Below are positions 1 to 9,800 of a stretch of 25,213 nucleotides of DNA, piece after piece. The position numbers and the translations under genes are program-made. Position 1 is the first letter of the stretch; each line of letters begins with the position of its first letter. Source of the stretch: Cyclostephanos tholiformis (Eukaryota; Bacillariophyta; Thalassiosirophyceae; Thalassiosirales; Thalassiosiraceae); NCBI GenBank assembly GCA_036939975.1, contig JALLPB010000135.1, forward strand, positions 1 to 25,213. Direction: 5' to 3'. Under the pieces are notes generated by a model, which did no database searches, was not told where the DNA came from, and saw only the letters and a list, made by a program, of their open reading frames with translations.

Positions 1-103
1 AAGCATTAAAATAAGCTCATAATTTTCTCTTCCTGACCTGAAACACATGCCACTTAGTATTCACTCATTTTATTTCATTTCAGGGGAAAAGTTATCCACC
101 AGC

Positions 104-1300
104 CTAGGTGAGTGACATAGCATTGCCTTTGGGAATGCTTTCCAGTAACTCAATGTCATCCAGATACATGGCCACGGTCATGTCACACGATTCCTCCAAT
201 AAATGACCAGATTCATTGAATGCACCAATAATTGTGTGGCTCTGTTCATCTGCGGTACCATTTTTAGATATGATGGAACCCAGTATGCATATTGTTTTTA
301 AACTATTGTCACAGCACAGAATGGATATAACATTCAAGATTGAGACTTAGCATCTTGATGTTTCGTCTGTATGTAGTTGTTTCCATTCTTTTGCATGAGC
401 CAACCAATATGCCGCGAGAGCTTTTGTGATATACAGCAACACTGTGCAAAGATTCTTAATGAACTTCACGCTGGGTAGTTCTTTGATGATGTCTTGTTCC
501 GGCTGTAATGTGCAAGACATAGCAAAAATGTTGGCCTGTATGCATGATTGCTGTGTTTTGTATAGAGCATTTTGATTATTAGTTATCAACGTGAGGCAGC
601 CATCTGCATGGGAACCTGAGTTGGTAGGCAAGTCTGTTTATGAGTCATAAATTGAACAAGGCAATCAATATCATTGCATGTTGTACATATTCATTGCAAG
701 TTTTTTTTTACCCACTGCTTAATCACATATCGCGGTGTGTTCTTTGCAATGATAGCAGTGTAGTAAGCTTCGATGGAATCTATCTTTGTTTGATAATTGT
801 GACAAGTTTCTTCGTACTCACTCTCCATCCAGTCAATTATATCCTCATACTCATCGACCTTTTGTTTTAAATCATCAACCATCATAGTCTCGTCTTTGAT
901 GTCATCTTTCAACTTGTTTATTAGCATTGAACTGGACTTCAAATTAGCATATAGAATGGATGCTCACTTTGCTGACTTTATGGCAGATGCCATTGCTTTC
1001 TTAGCAGTGGCAGACGCAAACTTGAATGACCGTCTTGATTCATTCATCTCATCTAACATTTCACATAACATATCATGCATTCCTTCTGCATCATTCCACA
1101 TTCTTGTCATCATATCATTTTTCTTTTGGATCTGCTGCACATGCAGAATCTGATATTTTTGAAGTCTTTTGTGGTGCTTTATCTTAATGTTGTCCAGTAA
1201 GATAAAGAGATTGCTTCAATTGTATGGATAAAGTTATGCATACCTCCATTTCCGCATCTTTCTTTGCCAAGCCCAACACATGCGCATCATCTTTAGCACT
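104..1300 (-). pseudogene. Decayed repeat-derived coding sequence, coiled-coil then cysteine-bearing C-terminal part
   Basis: Read on the minus strand, protein-like sequence runs almost the whole way but is broken. A first block (about 1290-1255) ends in a possible 61-bp GT-AG intron (about 1254-1194). It is followed by a Lys/Gln/Met-rich coiled-coil block ending in an in-frame TGA at 964-966. The same frame continues to 691 with another acidic coiled coil (motif DDLKQKVDEYEDIIDWMES). After a frame change, open sequence runs 631-350, stops at a TAA (347-349), and continues in the same frame to 104 (motif GAFNESGHLLEESCDM). The downstream pieces (LAAYWLAHAKEWKQLHTDETS) recall repeat-derived ORFs I associate with diatom genomes, but I cannot name a family. 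Two in-frame stops plus a frame change argue for a dead copy, although additional introns could explain some breaks. The upstream end is unclear because it runs into the tandem repeats. Confidence 0.55.
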
Positions 1301-1750
1301 ACTCAGCAGCACCTACTTGCGCATCCGGCAACTTGCCGACCTCTAATCCCACCTCAGCAGCACCTACACGTATGCCCCCCTTGCCAACCGGCAGTCCAAC
1401 CTCAGCAACACCTACGAGCGTGTCCCCCTTGCCAACCGGCAGTCCCACCTCAGCAGCACTTACATGTGCATTCCCCTTGCTGACTGGCAGTCCCACCTCA
1501 GCAGCACCTACACGTGCATTCCCCTTGCCGAGCAGCAGTCCCACCTCAGCAGTGCCTATGCACGCATCTGGCAACTTGCCGACTGGCAATCCCACCTCAG
1601 CAGCGCCTATGCATGCCTCCCCTACATTGTTGTTGACCAGCAGTACCACAGCAGCAGCACCTCTGTGGGCCTCCCCCTCATCGACGAGCAGTACCACCTC
1701 AGCAGCACCTCCACGGGCCCCTCCCGCATTGACAGCAGTCCCACCCTGGC
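1300..1750. repeat. Imperfect ~48-bp tandem repeat (minisatellite, ~9 copies)
   Basis: About nine head-to-tail copies start with a CTCAGCAGCACCTAC-like core and end with GGCAGTCCCAC. Most are 48 bp and some are 51-54 bp. Because 48 is a multiple of three, the array is open in several frames on both strands. On the plus strand it reads as a 16-residue Thr/Ser/Pro/Ala unit (TSAAPTRAFPLPTGSP); on the minus strand it reads as GAAEVGLPVGKGNARV. The plus frame stays open from 1297 to 2016, but its first ATG is at 1372 and nothing flanking it looks coding. The minus frame leads toward the decayed ORF downstream, so the array may have been its N-terminal region. The two copies carrying GCATCTGGCAACTTGCCGAC-like inserts (near 1320 and 1570) suggest a higher-order duplication. 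Confidence 0.75.
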
Positions 1751-2094
1751 AACCCCTATGTGCGCCTCACCCTGACCAACTGGCAACTCCACTCCATCAA
1801 CAGTGGCCTTGTCTGCCACTGCTTGCCCATCCCCCCGTCTGGCCTCCATGTGCCTGTTGTCAAAAGGCTTGCCCAAACCCTTCCCCCATGACAGACAAAC
1901 CCCACGCACGTATGTTGGCATCTTTGGGGGCTATGTTCATGGCTACGGCAGGGGCAGCAGCGGCAGCAGCTTCAAAGTCATCATGCAATGTCATTGGAGG
2001 TGTCAATGGAGCCTGAAATTGCACTCGAAATTGGTCTTGGCGACGGCTTCATAAAAAAATGCATGGGCATTCAATGGGTGGGGAGCTATAATGT

Positions 2095-2457
2095 GGGGAG
2101 GGGGAGGGGGGGGAGGATAGGGGGTGTGCACCATGAGATGTCAGGAATTATTTATTTATTTTTTGGAGTTTTTGGAGCTGTTGCGCAGAAGTAGACAGCC
2201 TGGCACAAAACTGTCCCTGGCCTCACAGGTGGCACATGCCTTCAGATGAATGTTGGGGGAAGGGGCATGTGTGGGGAGGGGGGTTATCAACAAGATTGGA
2301 TGGGGGGGGGTGAATATCATGGCGGCAGCAGAAAAATGGTAAAATATTTTCACACCATGTTCTGGATGATGCATGATATTTTAACTGCATCGCCCGATTC
2401 ACCACAAGGGAATAAATACATTAAGAATCTTTGGAGCATCAGAAGGGGACGGGGGGG
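2095..2457 (+). repeat. Cluster of G-runs with G-quadruplex potential
   Basis: The plus strand has repeated runs of four or more G: a dense run of G blocks from 2095 to 2126, further runs around 2252-2283, a run of ten G around 2301-2310, and another of ten or so near 2447-2457. The first block alone has four or more G-tracts within about 30 bp, which satisfies the usual quadruplex pattern. No gene is visible beside it. Confidence 0.6.
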
Positions 2458-3231
2458 GGGTCATCTTACTGCAATATTGGCATTTGGGTGATTTGGGTGC
2501 ACCTCTGGGGAGGTTGGCCCAACTTTTGAAAGCACGGGAAGAAGGTCCAAAAAATAAATTTTTGGAGGAGACAGCAAGACCACAAAACCAGTTGTGGCAA
2601 AAAAAGGGTTAACCCTATTTAACTAGGTAGCTAATTTTACTAGTGCCACCCCTACCAATGGCTGACTCTCAAAACCAACCGCCGCTACCACACCAAAAAC
2701 ACAACCCACAACAACAAAAAATAAAAAACACGACACCATGGTCCCCTGCTGCCCGCCACCTTCCAGCGGCTTCAATTTTAAAAGTAAGTCTGATTGCCAT
2801 ATGCTATACAATAGTCCTCGATCGTCACATCATGGGGATATATTTTTTGATGGAAAAATAACATTATTCTTTTTTTATTGAATATTATTAAGTAAGCCGA
2901 TGACCGGCTCACCGGCAGACAAAAGGAAAGTTTTTATAGCTATTTTACATGCTTTTCTAGGCAGCTGCATTGAATTGAAGCACACTCACCCCAGCTATTC
3001 ACTGATATTTTTTTGCAACACTGCCCCCATTTTTTTCATCATGTTTCGGCTTGGTGTTGGCCGGGAGGGGAGGTTGCCATGGTCACCATGTTTTTGACAT
3101 AGCTGTGCCTTGGTAAGTGTATCATAATATTGTATCATAGTTATCTTAGCTATCATAGAATTGTAGTATCTTAGTAAAAATAAATGATACTTATGAAAAT
3201 GAAAAAACTCATAATTGTTGTGATAGTCGCA

Positions 3232-3253
3232 CCATCCGAATTAGTTCGGATGG
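3232..3253. other. Perfect 9-bp hairpin
   Basis: CCATCCGAA, a TTAG loop, then TTCGGATGG: a perfect 9-bp stem with a 4-nt loop in AT-rich surroundings. No T-run follows directly. It could be a repeat remnant or a chance structure. Confidence 0.5.
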
Positions 3254-4471
3254 GTGGAAGGCATAATTCTTTCTCAACTGAAAATGTGAGAAATAATATG
3301 CTTTACGCCCATCCAAAGAAACCAACCAAAAAAAATCAAATACTATACATATGTAGGAACTGGTAAGATATACATTGGTTGCTGGCTCCTCTACATAGGT
3401 AGGACTTAGTATGAAATTTGATCTTATGACTTAGATAAGCCGAACTGTTATTAAGAAGAAAACCATTAGTATCACCTTGGAAAACATGTAAAAATGAGCT
3501 AACCTATGGCTCTGAGAGTACGTGTATTTCATGCCCCTCAAATATCATCTTGCTGTCTGTTTCTGATGTACCAGTTTAATTTTTAATTTGTTGCACCCCG
3601 AAAGTAACGAAAAAAACACCCTTAATTCATTAAGTCTACATTGGACTGACAACCCCAACCCCAGCAGCAGAGTAGGAGCAGTAGACAAGGTCCTTCTGGT
3701 GAGTTTGATATGTGACATGCCTATTTTTGAGTGTGGTTGACATTTGTTTTGTGCACCATACTTACAGTACTGTGTGACATGACCTGTTTTCCCATTTCCC
3801 ATATCATCGAACCATAAGTTAGTACCCACAACATATCTCCACAACCATCATGAATCGGCACAACATAAGGCAAGACAAGTGGGTGACTGACGATTTGAGG
3901 CATCTGGAGGCAGGGTGATGTGCAAGGCGATCCGGTGGCGGGTGACATGACAGGAGGACAGGGGGGGAGGACAGCCATGTGATGACACAGAGGGCTCTAG
4001 CATGTCTAATTGCATATAAAATGTTAATTTAATATGCTTATGTCAAGTTGTTGTTTATTATAATGGCATCAATAATGAATATTATGGTAAAATAAAAAAG
4101 TTACAAAAAACAACACTGTAGATAGTATTGCAGTCAATGTAGTATGATGGGTTTAGGAAGGATTGAGACATAACAAGAACCAAGCGCAGATATCATCGCC
4201 CCCAATGTGGAGGTGATGGTGATGTGATTATTTGGGGCATCATAATGCCACGGGCAATGATATGGGCTGAAGACGCTTGATGCCAAGAATAACAAGGTCG
4301 ACGGTCAGATTTTCCGGACTGATATGATACACACTGTTCCCACAAAAAGTCTATTTTATCTGGTAATATTAATAAGTCTTTTTTATCTCAGCCTAATATA
4401 TTATGGTATTATTATCTGGACATGAAGGCGAAATTCGCGATATTCAAAAATCGATGGTAAATTGAGGTCAA

Positions 4472-4516
4472 ACGTACGGTACGTACTGTTACGTCCTCTT
4501 TTCTTACGTGAGTCAC
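4472..4516 (+). promoter_or_regulatory. ACGT-core cluster with TGAGTCA box
   Basis: Four ACGT cores start at 4472, 4481, 4491 and 4506. They are followed by TGAGTCA (4509-4515) inside the palindrome GTGAGTCAC (4508-4516). ACGT and TGAGTCA are classical bZIP binding cores, and ACGT-containing elements mediate CO2/cAMP responses in diatoms (established for other genes). The cluster ends 93 bp before the ATG at 4610, where a promoter element would be expected. The regulatory role is inferred from position and motif only. Confidence 0.35.
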
Positions 4517-4609
4517 CGACGGCACGACACAACAACACAATATTAAAATTAATTCACAGGACATTTTCTGAAGGAGGAACAAGATGAACTAAAGAGTTAA
4601 GGCAACAAC

Positions 4610-4933
4610 ATGTCCGTCAGCTCCTTCGACGCTACCGATCGAAGCCCGCGCCATCCCCATGATGAGCATGTTACGCCGTCGACGCCCAAGCTGAACGCCA
4701 GCGAATTGAGCACCCCCGTCATGAGTCAGCAAAAGTCGCTCAATTTTCTCCTTAATACGCCACCATCACCATTTTTGTACTCCATCGAGCCCGGCGTGAT
4801 AGCGTCATTGAACGACGAGCGTGCCGATCCATCCGACCAAAATCTATTCACCCCGTCCATTTTTGATGACCATCATCACGATAGGCTGGAACCTCCCGCA
4901 TGGGAACCCCCCGAGGCGGATGAGGTCGAATAA
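4610..4933 (+). CDS. Short Ser/Thr/Pro-rich ORF, possibly the 5' part of a broken gene
   Basis: An ATG-started ORF of 107 codons. The product is hydrophilic and looks disordered. It carries several proline-directed phosphorylation-type motifs (TPSTPK, LSTPV, NTPPSP), a His cluster (DDHHHD) and an acidic end (PPEADEVE). It resembles the N-terminal regulatory region of a transcription factor or signalling protein, but there is no DNA-binding domain and I recognise no family. The ORF closes at TAA 4931-4933, yet the same frame then stays open for 62 more codons in similar Ser/Asn-rich composition. It ends convergent with the giant gene on the other strand, 153 bp from that gene's stop codon. It may be a real small gene, a truncated pseudogene, or a gene whose stop is read through or is a sequencing error. 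Confidence 0.4.
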   Translation: MSVSSFDATDRSPRHPHDEHVTPSTPKLNASELSTPVMSQQKSLNFLLNTPPSPFLYSIEPGVIASLNDERADPSDQNLFTPSIFDDHHHDRLEPPAWEPPEADEVE

Positions 4934-5122
4934 ACTGATGCTTGGAACATCGTGTATAATAACCAGCATCATTTCCTCCAGCCGTCCTATGCCAAGGACG
5001 ATTCTTCGATCGGTTCCAATATGATGAATAATAGCCTAACGAACAGAATCGTCACTTCGAATGCTCCTTTATTACATCCCCGTGGCATATCAATCTCAAT
5101 CACCGATGCCAGCACCCATTAA
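4934..5122 (+). other. In-frame continuation beyond the TAA at 4931
   Basis: Directly after the TAA, the reading frame of the upstream ORF continues for 62 codons to a second TAA at 5120-5122. It has similar low-complexity composition (DAWNIVYNNQHHF, MMNNSLTNRIVTSNAP). A single base change in the TAA would give a product of about 170 residues. The tract looks like former or extended coding sequence rather than a 3' UTR, but it is short enough that chance cannot be excluded. Confidence 0.35.
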
Positions 5123-5274
5123 CGTAGTTGTCCCCATGGACACATTCTTTCATATGGCAGATAAAATATTTAAAATAAGCACTAGCTAGGGTACTACCTT
5201 AAGCTTGGGGAGTCATTAACCACACAGCAGATGACTGGGGGTAATGTATCACACAATTTTTCAAGCTGGAGTTG

Positions 5275-6825
5275 TTAGAGATCAAACAAGTCTGATGCAC
5301 TGGTGAAGTGAGTTGCTGGAAAGCTTTTCCTGTTCGGGCAGATGTAGTCAAAATCAGCCTCGTCAACTCCTGCCCACGCTGCAACAGGAAGGAAAACAGA
5401 TTCCCAAGATCTGGTGGGAATCATTCTCCCCCTTCCGATGTTCAGAGGTGCATTTTCCCTTATAGATGGATATCTTCCAATCATTTTACCTCCTCTTACA
5501 CTCCCGCCCATCATGAAGTAATTTCCTCCCCAGGCATGATCGGTGCCAGAGTTTCCATTCGGGGAGAGAGTGCGAGCAAAGTCAGAGGTCTCGATCAAAG
5601 TCACACTATTCCATATATTCTTGGCTTTCAATTCATCAGCGAATGCCTTAATGGACGCATCAACATCAGCAAACAATCTTTCTTGGTTTGAAATCAACAT
5701 ATCATGTGTGTCCCCTATTATTGTGGTCAAAAACAAATGCTGTGAGATTTAATTGTCAATAGTGGGAAAATGAAAGAAGAGACAACAACTACTTACAACC
5801 ACCAGTCTCTACAAAAAACATATCAGCATCACTGCTTCGCACAGTGCGAGAATCAATTATTTTGGCTACCATATTCAATTGCCTTCCTAGGCCTGATGTT
5901 GGGAATACAACAGTTGTTGTCTTGCCTGATAGAGTATCAAACAGCAGTTTGTTGTTTGCAAGACTCTTCATTGTCTTTTCTGAATACAAATCAGCAAACA
6001 CGCCTGATTCAGCCTTTGTTTCCCCATTGAGCAAAGCAATTTTGGAATCCATATCAGTGGATGATGGAGCCTGATTGAATGGGGTGACTCCATTGTCACT
6101 AATAATCATAGGAGTTGCAGTAGTTCCTGGCTCCCCTATTAGACAAACCGAGTTGGCATTTAGTGAATATGCACTGACACTGCGACCCTTCTTTTTTGTT
6201 AAAATATCTCTGATCCTCCCAAGGATGCCTGTACCATCTCGTGCTTTGAGGGGATCAATTCTCTGCGCGGCTAGTTGCTGAAAATTGTGAGCAAAGAGCT
6301 GTGTTTTGGTATCTCGCCAGTAGTTTTCCCTGTCGGTCTCTTTTGACAATTCACCAGTATTTGTGAAGAATAGCAAATCGCCATCGTTGAACAATTTTTG
6401 CATAGATCCAAGTCTCGGATGAACACCAAATGTCTCACAAGCTTGGTTGGTCATATTTCCATTCAAAATGTTCAAACTGTTGCGATCAAGTGCAACCTGC
6501 TGACGTATCTCTGCATATTCATCCCACAGTGTCATGTTGTCGATTTTTTCTTTTGAGCAAGTGTGAGGCACCAGCATGTTGTAAGAATCCTTGATTAAGA
6601 GGCAGAAGCAGCAAGCAGATGAATAGGAACATGTAAGCGACGTATATAATAGAAATTGAAGGGGTGCTACTTCATTGCACTCACACAGCCTCCTCCAAAT
6701 AGGACGTAAACAATTGCCTTGTATGGGACACCTGAAGTTTGTGGTAATGGAGGTACTACCCTCTGTACCCCAGTCTTAAGGATGGTATTCGTGGTATGGA
6801 ACTCGGGAGTGGTCAAAAACAGTTG
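5275..6825 (-). other. DUF1501 C-terminal domain (exons 31-33)
   Basis: Exon 31 ends with YVLFGGGC and exon 32 opens with DSYNMLVPH, together the start motif of DUF1501. [15 protein letters not shown] and FFVETGG at the end of exon 32 join to [11 protein letters not shown] in exon 33, the family's GG.DTH motif. Then come [20 protein letters not shown] and [14 protein letters not shown], matching SDFGRT, GTDHGWG and GG.v.GG of bacterial members. DUF1501 is placed in the alkaline phosphatase/sulfatase fold superfamily, and the Asp/His positions of DTH, SDF and TDH that are likely metal ligands are present. The protein ends at TAA 5277-5275 soon after the domain, a normal C-terminus. An enzymatic activity is plausible but unproven. 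Confidence 0.88.
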
Positions 6826-9800
6826 CTGGGAGAGAGGAAAACGATAAGGATCAATCGAAAGGCCAGATCAGGATGAAAAACAATAAGAACATACCTGAGC
6901 CATTCGAAGAGCAGCTCCTGCTGGATCCACTATACCTGTTTGATTCAGTTTGGAAATGTAGGCATCTTTAATTATTTGTTTGTTGGCATCACTCAGCCTT
7001 CCACTTGTCAAAATGGTGGAAAGCTCGCGAACTACATTTTCGGCTTGAACTTCTGGAGTAGTTGTATTTTTATTGTACGGCCTGGAGAAGGAAAGGCGAG
7101 CAGCTGCACGAGAGAAATCGCCCTCATTGCAAGGTGTAGAATCTATTCCAAACCCACCGTTGCATCTACTTAATCCGTATTTAACTAATGAGAACACCCC
7201 ATTTAGCAGGCCCACTGTTTTGTCAAAGTACAATACAAGAGTTCAGCCAGTCAGATTTTGCATGCCTTAGAACAAGGGTGACCGAGACTAAAAAATTGAA
7301 CAATAACTTACCAATTTTGGGCATATCTGCAAGCATCGCTTCGGGAGCCTTGAGCGATGCTTCTCCTGCGCGGCCATCTGGTACATATTCCGGGAGAAAG
7401 AATGAAAAGACAGTACGAAAATTGTGAGCCATCTCGCCAATCTTATAGTCCAGATCGATGAGCTTGATAATAGGCTGGCTTTCGGCTAACTTCAGCTCCA
7501 TTCCTCTCATGAGCGCCATTAGTCTAAGCAATGGCTCGCGAAGGCTCCCCTTGAAAGGGTAAGCATCAAGGACTACCGAGCTCGCTTCTGGGTGGAGTAA
7601 GACGGCGGCAATCGTCGCGGCTAGGTCGCCATATTTGCTGAGGTAAAACAAAATAGAGTGAGGATACAATCTTCGACTGAGTGATGCTGTGACATGGGAT
7701 ATTCTAAAAACGCAACAGCGAGATGACGAAATCATAGCAGTAAGAGGTAACGATCGCTCACCCCTTGCCGATTCCCTCGTAGGTACCAGTCCGAAAGGCC
7801 AGTGCAACGGATTTTACATAGTTAGGACTAGGGTTGGACGTAGTAAATCTTTGAATCAACCGGAATGCAATAAAGGGTGCTGTATTGTCATGGTAAAAGT
7901 AGTGATCAAGCGCGGCCTGTCGAGCGTTGATTTAAAGGTAAGGGGAAGAGTTTATGGAGAAGGTAGAGAGTCATGCACGCGTGAAAATCAATCGAAATTT
8001 GCGTTAAATGACATAACATTTTTAGCGATGTAATGAGGAACATAAATTCACCCTCTTACTCACTTCCGTCTCGTAAAGAGCTTCTCTTGCATTGGCCTAC
8101 CGAAGTTGAAGTAGGAGACGGGTGAAATAACCACAAACGCAGTGGAAATATTAATCAACAGTTGTATGAAAAGACACATAAACGAATTGACAACAAAGAA
8201 CTGTTCTACGTTACTCACTTCCGTGTTCAGAACTGACATGAAACTTGGTGGATTGCGGAAGGCATACATGCTTGCTCCTTGAATAGCAACTGTGGAGCGA
8301 GTGTTTTTGAGGCGATGGAGACGACCGTTTTTGTCTGTCACCTCAAATACAGTCTTTGTATCAAAAATCCCAGTGGAATTGGCCAAGTAAGCAGTGACGC
8401 CATTGGCTGAGACTGGTATTCCATAAGTGCCTGGAGGAAAGACATCGATATCATATGCCCCAACTTGCAGCTTTGATAATACTTCGTCTACACTACTTGG
8501 CATTGCTTTGAAGACACGAGATTCAGTAATGGTAGTGCCGCAAAGGCAACCGCCTGTATCAAGGGTTTCACAGGCGTTGTTTCCACATGAGTTGCCGCTG
8601 GAAACATCGTTGTTGTTCTTTGGATAGTCGCCATTACCAGCCCAATAAACTTTGAAAAAGTTCCTGTTATCAATTCGAACGTGGGGATGCAAAGAGGCAA
8701 ACGACTCCGGCTCGTAAACCAACGCAACTTGGCCTACTGCATTGATCTTAACTTGAATCTTACAACCATCTGTGGTCCAGTGATAGCCCTTCTTGTGCGT
8801 GGCAATACCAGTGATATCATTGAAGTCACATAGACCCATGCCCATAGCTTGGCAACGGGCAGCTGCAGTAGAGTATGAGACACGTTCTTGGTCGTAGAGG
8901 TAACTCATGGCCCGCTCAGCAGTCAAATCAAAAGTGCCCTCGCAGCATGCCTGAATGATAATGGAGAGGAAACGTTGGACATTAGCTAAGCTGTGGTGCA
9001 AAAGACGAAGTGAATCCAATCCACTCTGGAAGTAAAGTTACAGGATACCGACTCACCTCAGAAGCATATGGCTGAGAAATTTTTCACAAAAAATAGAAAA
9101 GAAGGTATCACATATTAATAATCAACAGCAGAACACGGAGAAAAAAAAACATTATTTATCTGAGTGCTTACCAAGAGAGGGTTGGCACATGATGAGTCCG
9201 ACTGCCTTTGCTTGTAAATTATCTTTTTTGCATTGGCATAGAAGACTTGTTCTACACAGGCAGGACGGACAAATTCATAATTAATACCATCGCTCACTTG
9301 AACAACGCGCAAAGTGTCAGCTTCGCATTCTTTTCCTGTGCAGTCAATGTTCTTCTCTAAAATCACAGTGTTTTTCCATCGACATGTGCCACTGGGATCT
9401 GCATTGCAAAGCTTTGTCTTGAGGGATGAATTGGCAGCCAGGACAAATCTCTTCAGGGTTGGATCGTTGTTAAACTGTGGGTCATCCTCAATTAACTCTG
9501 GCATGGTAGACAGGCCGAGCAGCCTATAACGTGCTCCTTTCTTTAAGAACATTTTTGTAGGAAGATCGGAACAGAGGGGATACAGGTCTCCGATATAACC
9601 GCCTGTCATATCCGTCTTAGGAAATTTGTCTCGCCAGCCAGCTTGTATTTTCATCGGGTCTTGGCGATTGCCAAACCAAGCGTTCTCCTCCGTATTTCCT
9701 CGGCCTTGCTGATAGTCAAACCCAGTCCAAATTCTTGCAAAGGACATAATCTCATCGTTCGTGTAAGCCAAGATTGGCTGTCCTTTATCATCAAGGACTG

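Larger units (their letters stand above)
1751..4470. other. Gene-poor stretch
   Basis: No ORF here has a recognisable motif, a convincing start, or support from a neighbouring exon. It is AT-rich with homopolymer runs, apart from the G-rich block near 2095-2457 and the hairpin at 3232-3253. Two overlapping minus-strand ORFs between 3545 and 3978 are the longest candidates, but their composition is not protein-like enough for me to call them. Confidence 0.5.

Noticed and set aside
2623..3366. Several ORFs of 60-72 codons on both strands
   Set aside because: Short, low-complexity, no motifs or splice context; typical chance ORFs in AT-rich DNA.
3545..3978. Two overlapping minus-strand ORFs of 99 and 85 codons
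   Set aside because: No recognisable motif, different frames, no splice sites joining them into a sensible protein.
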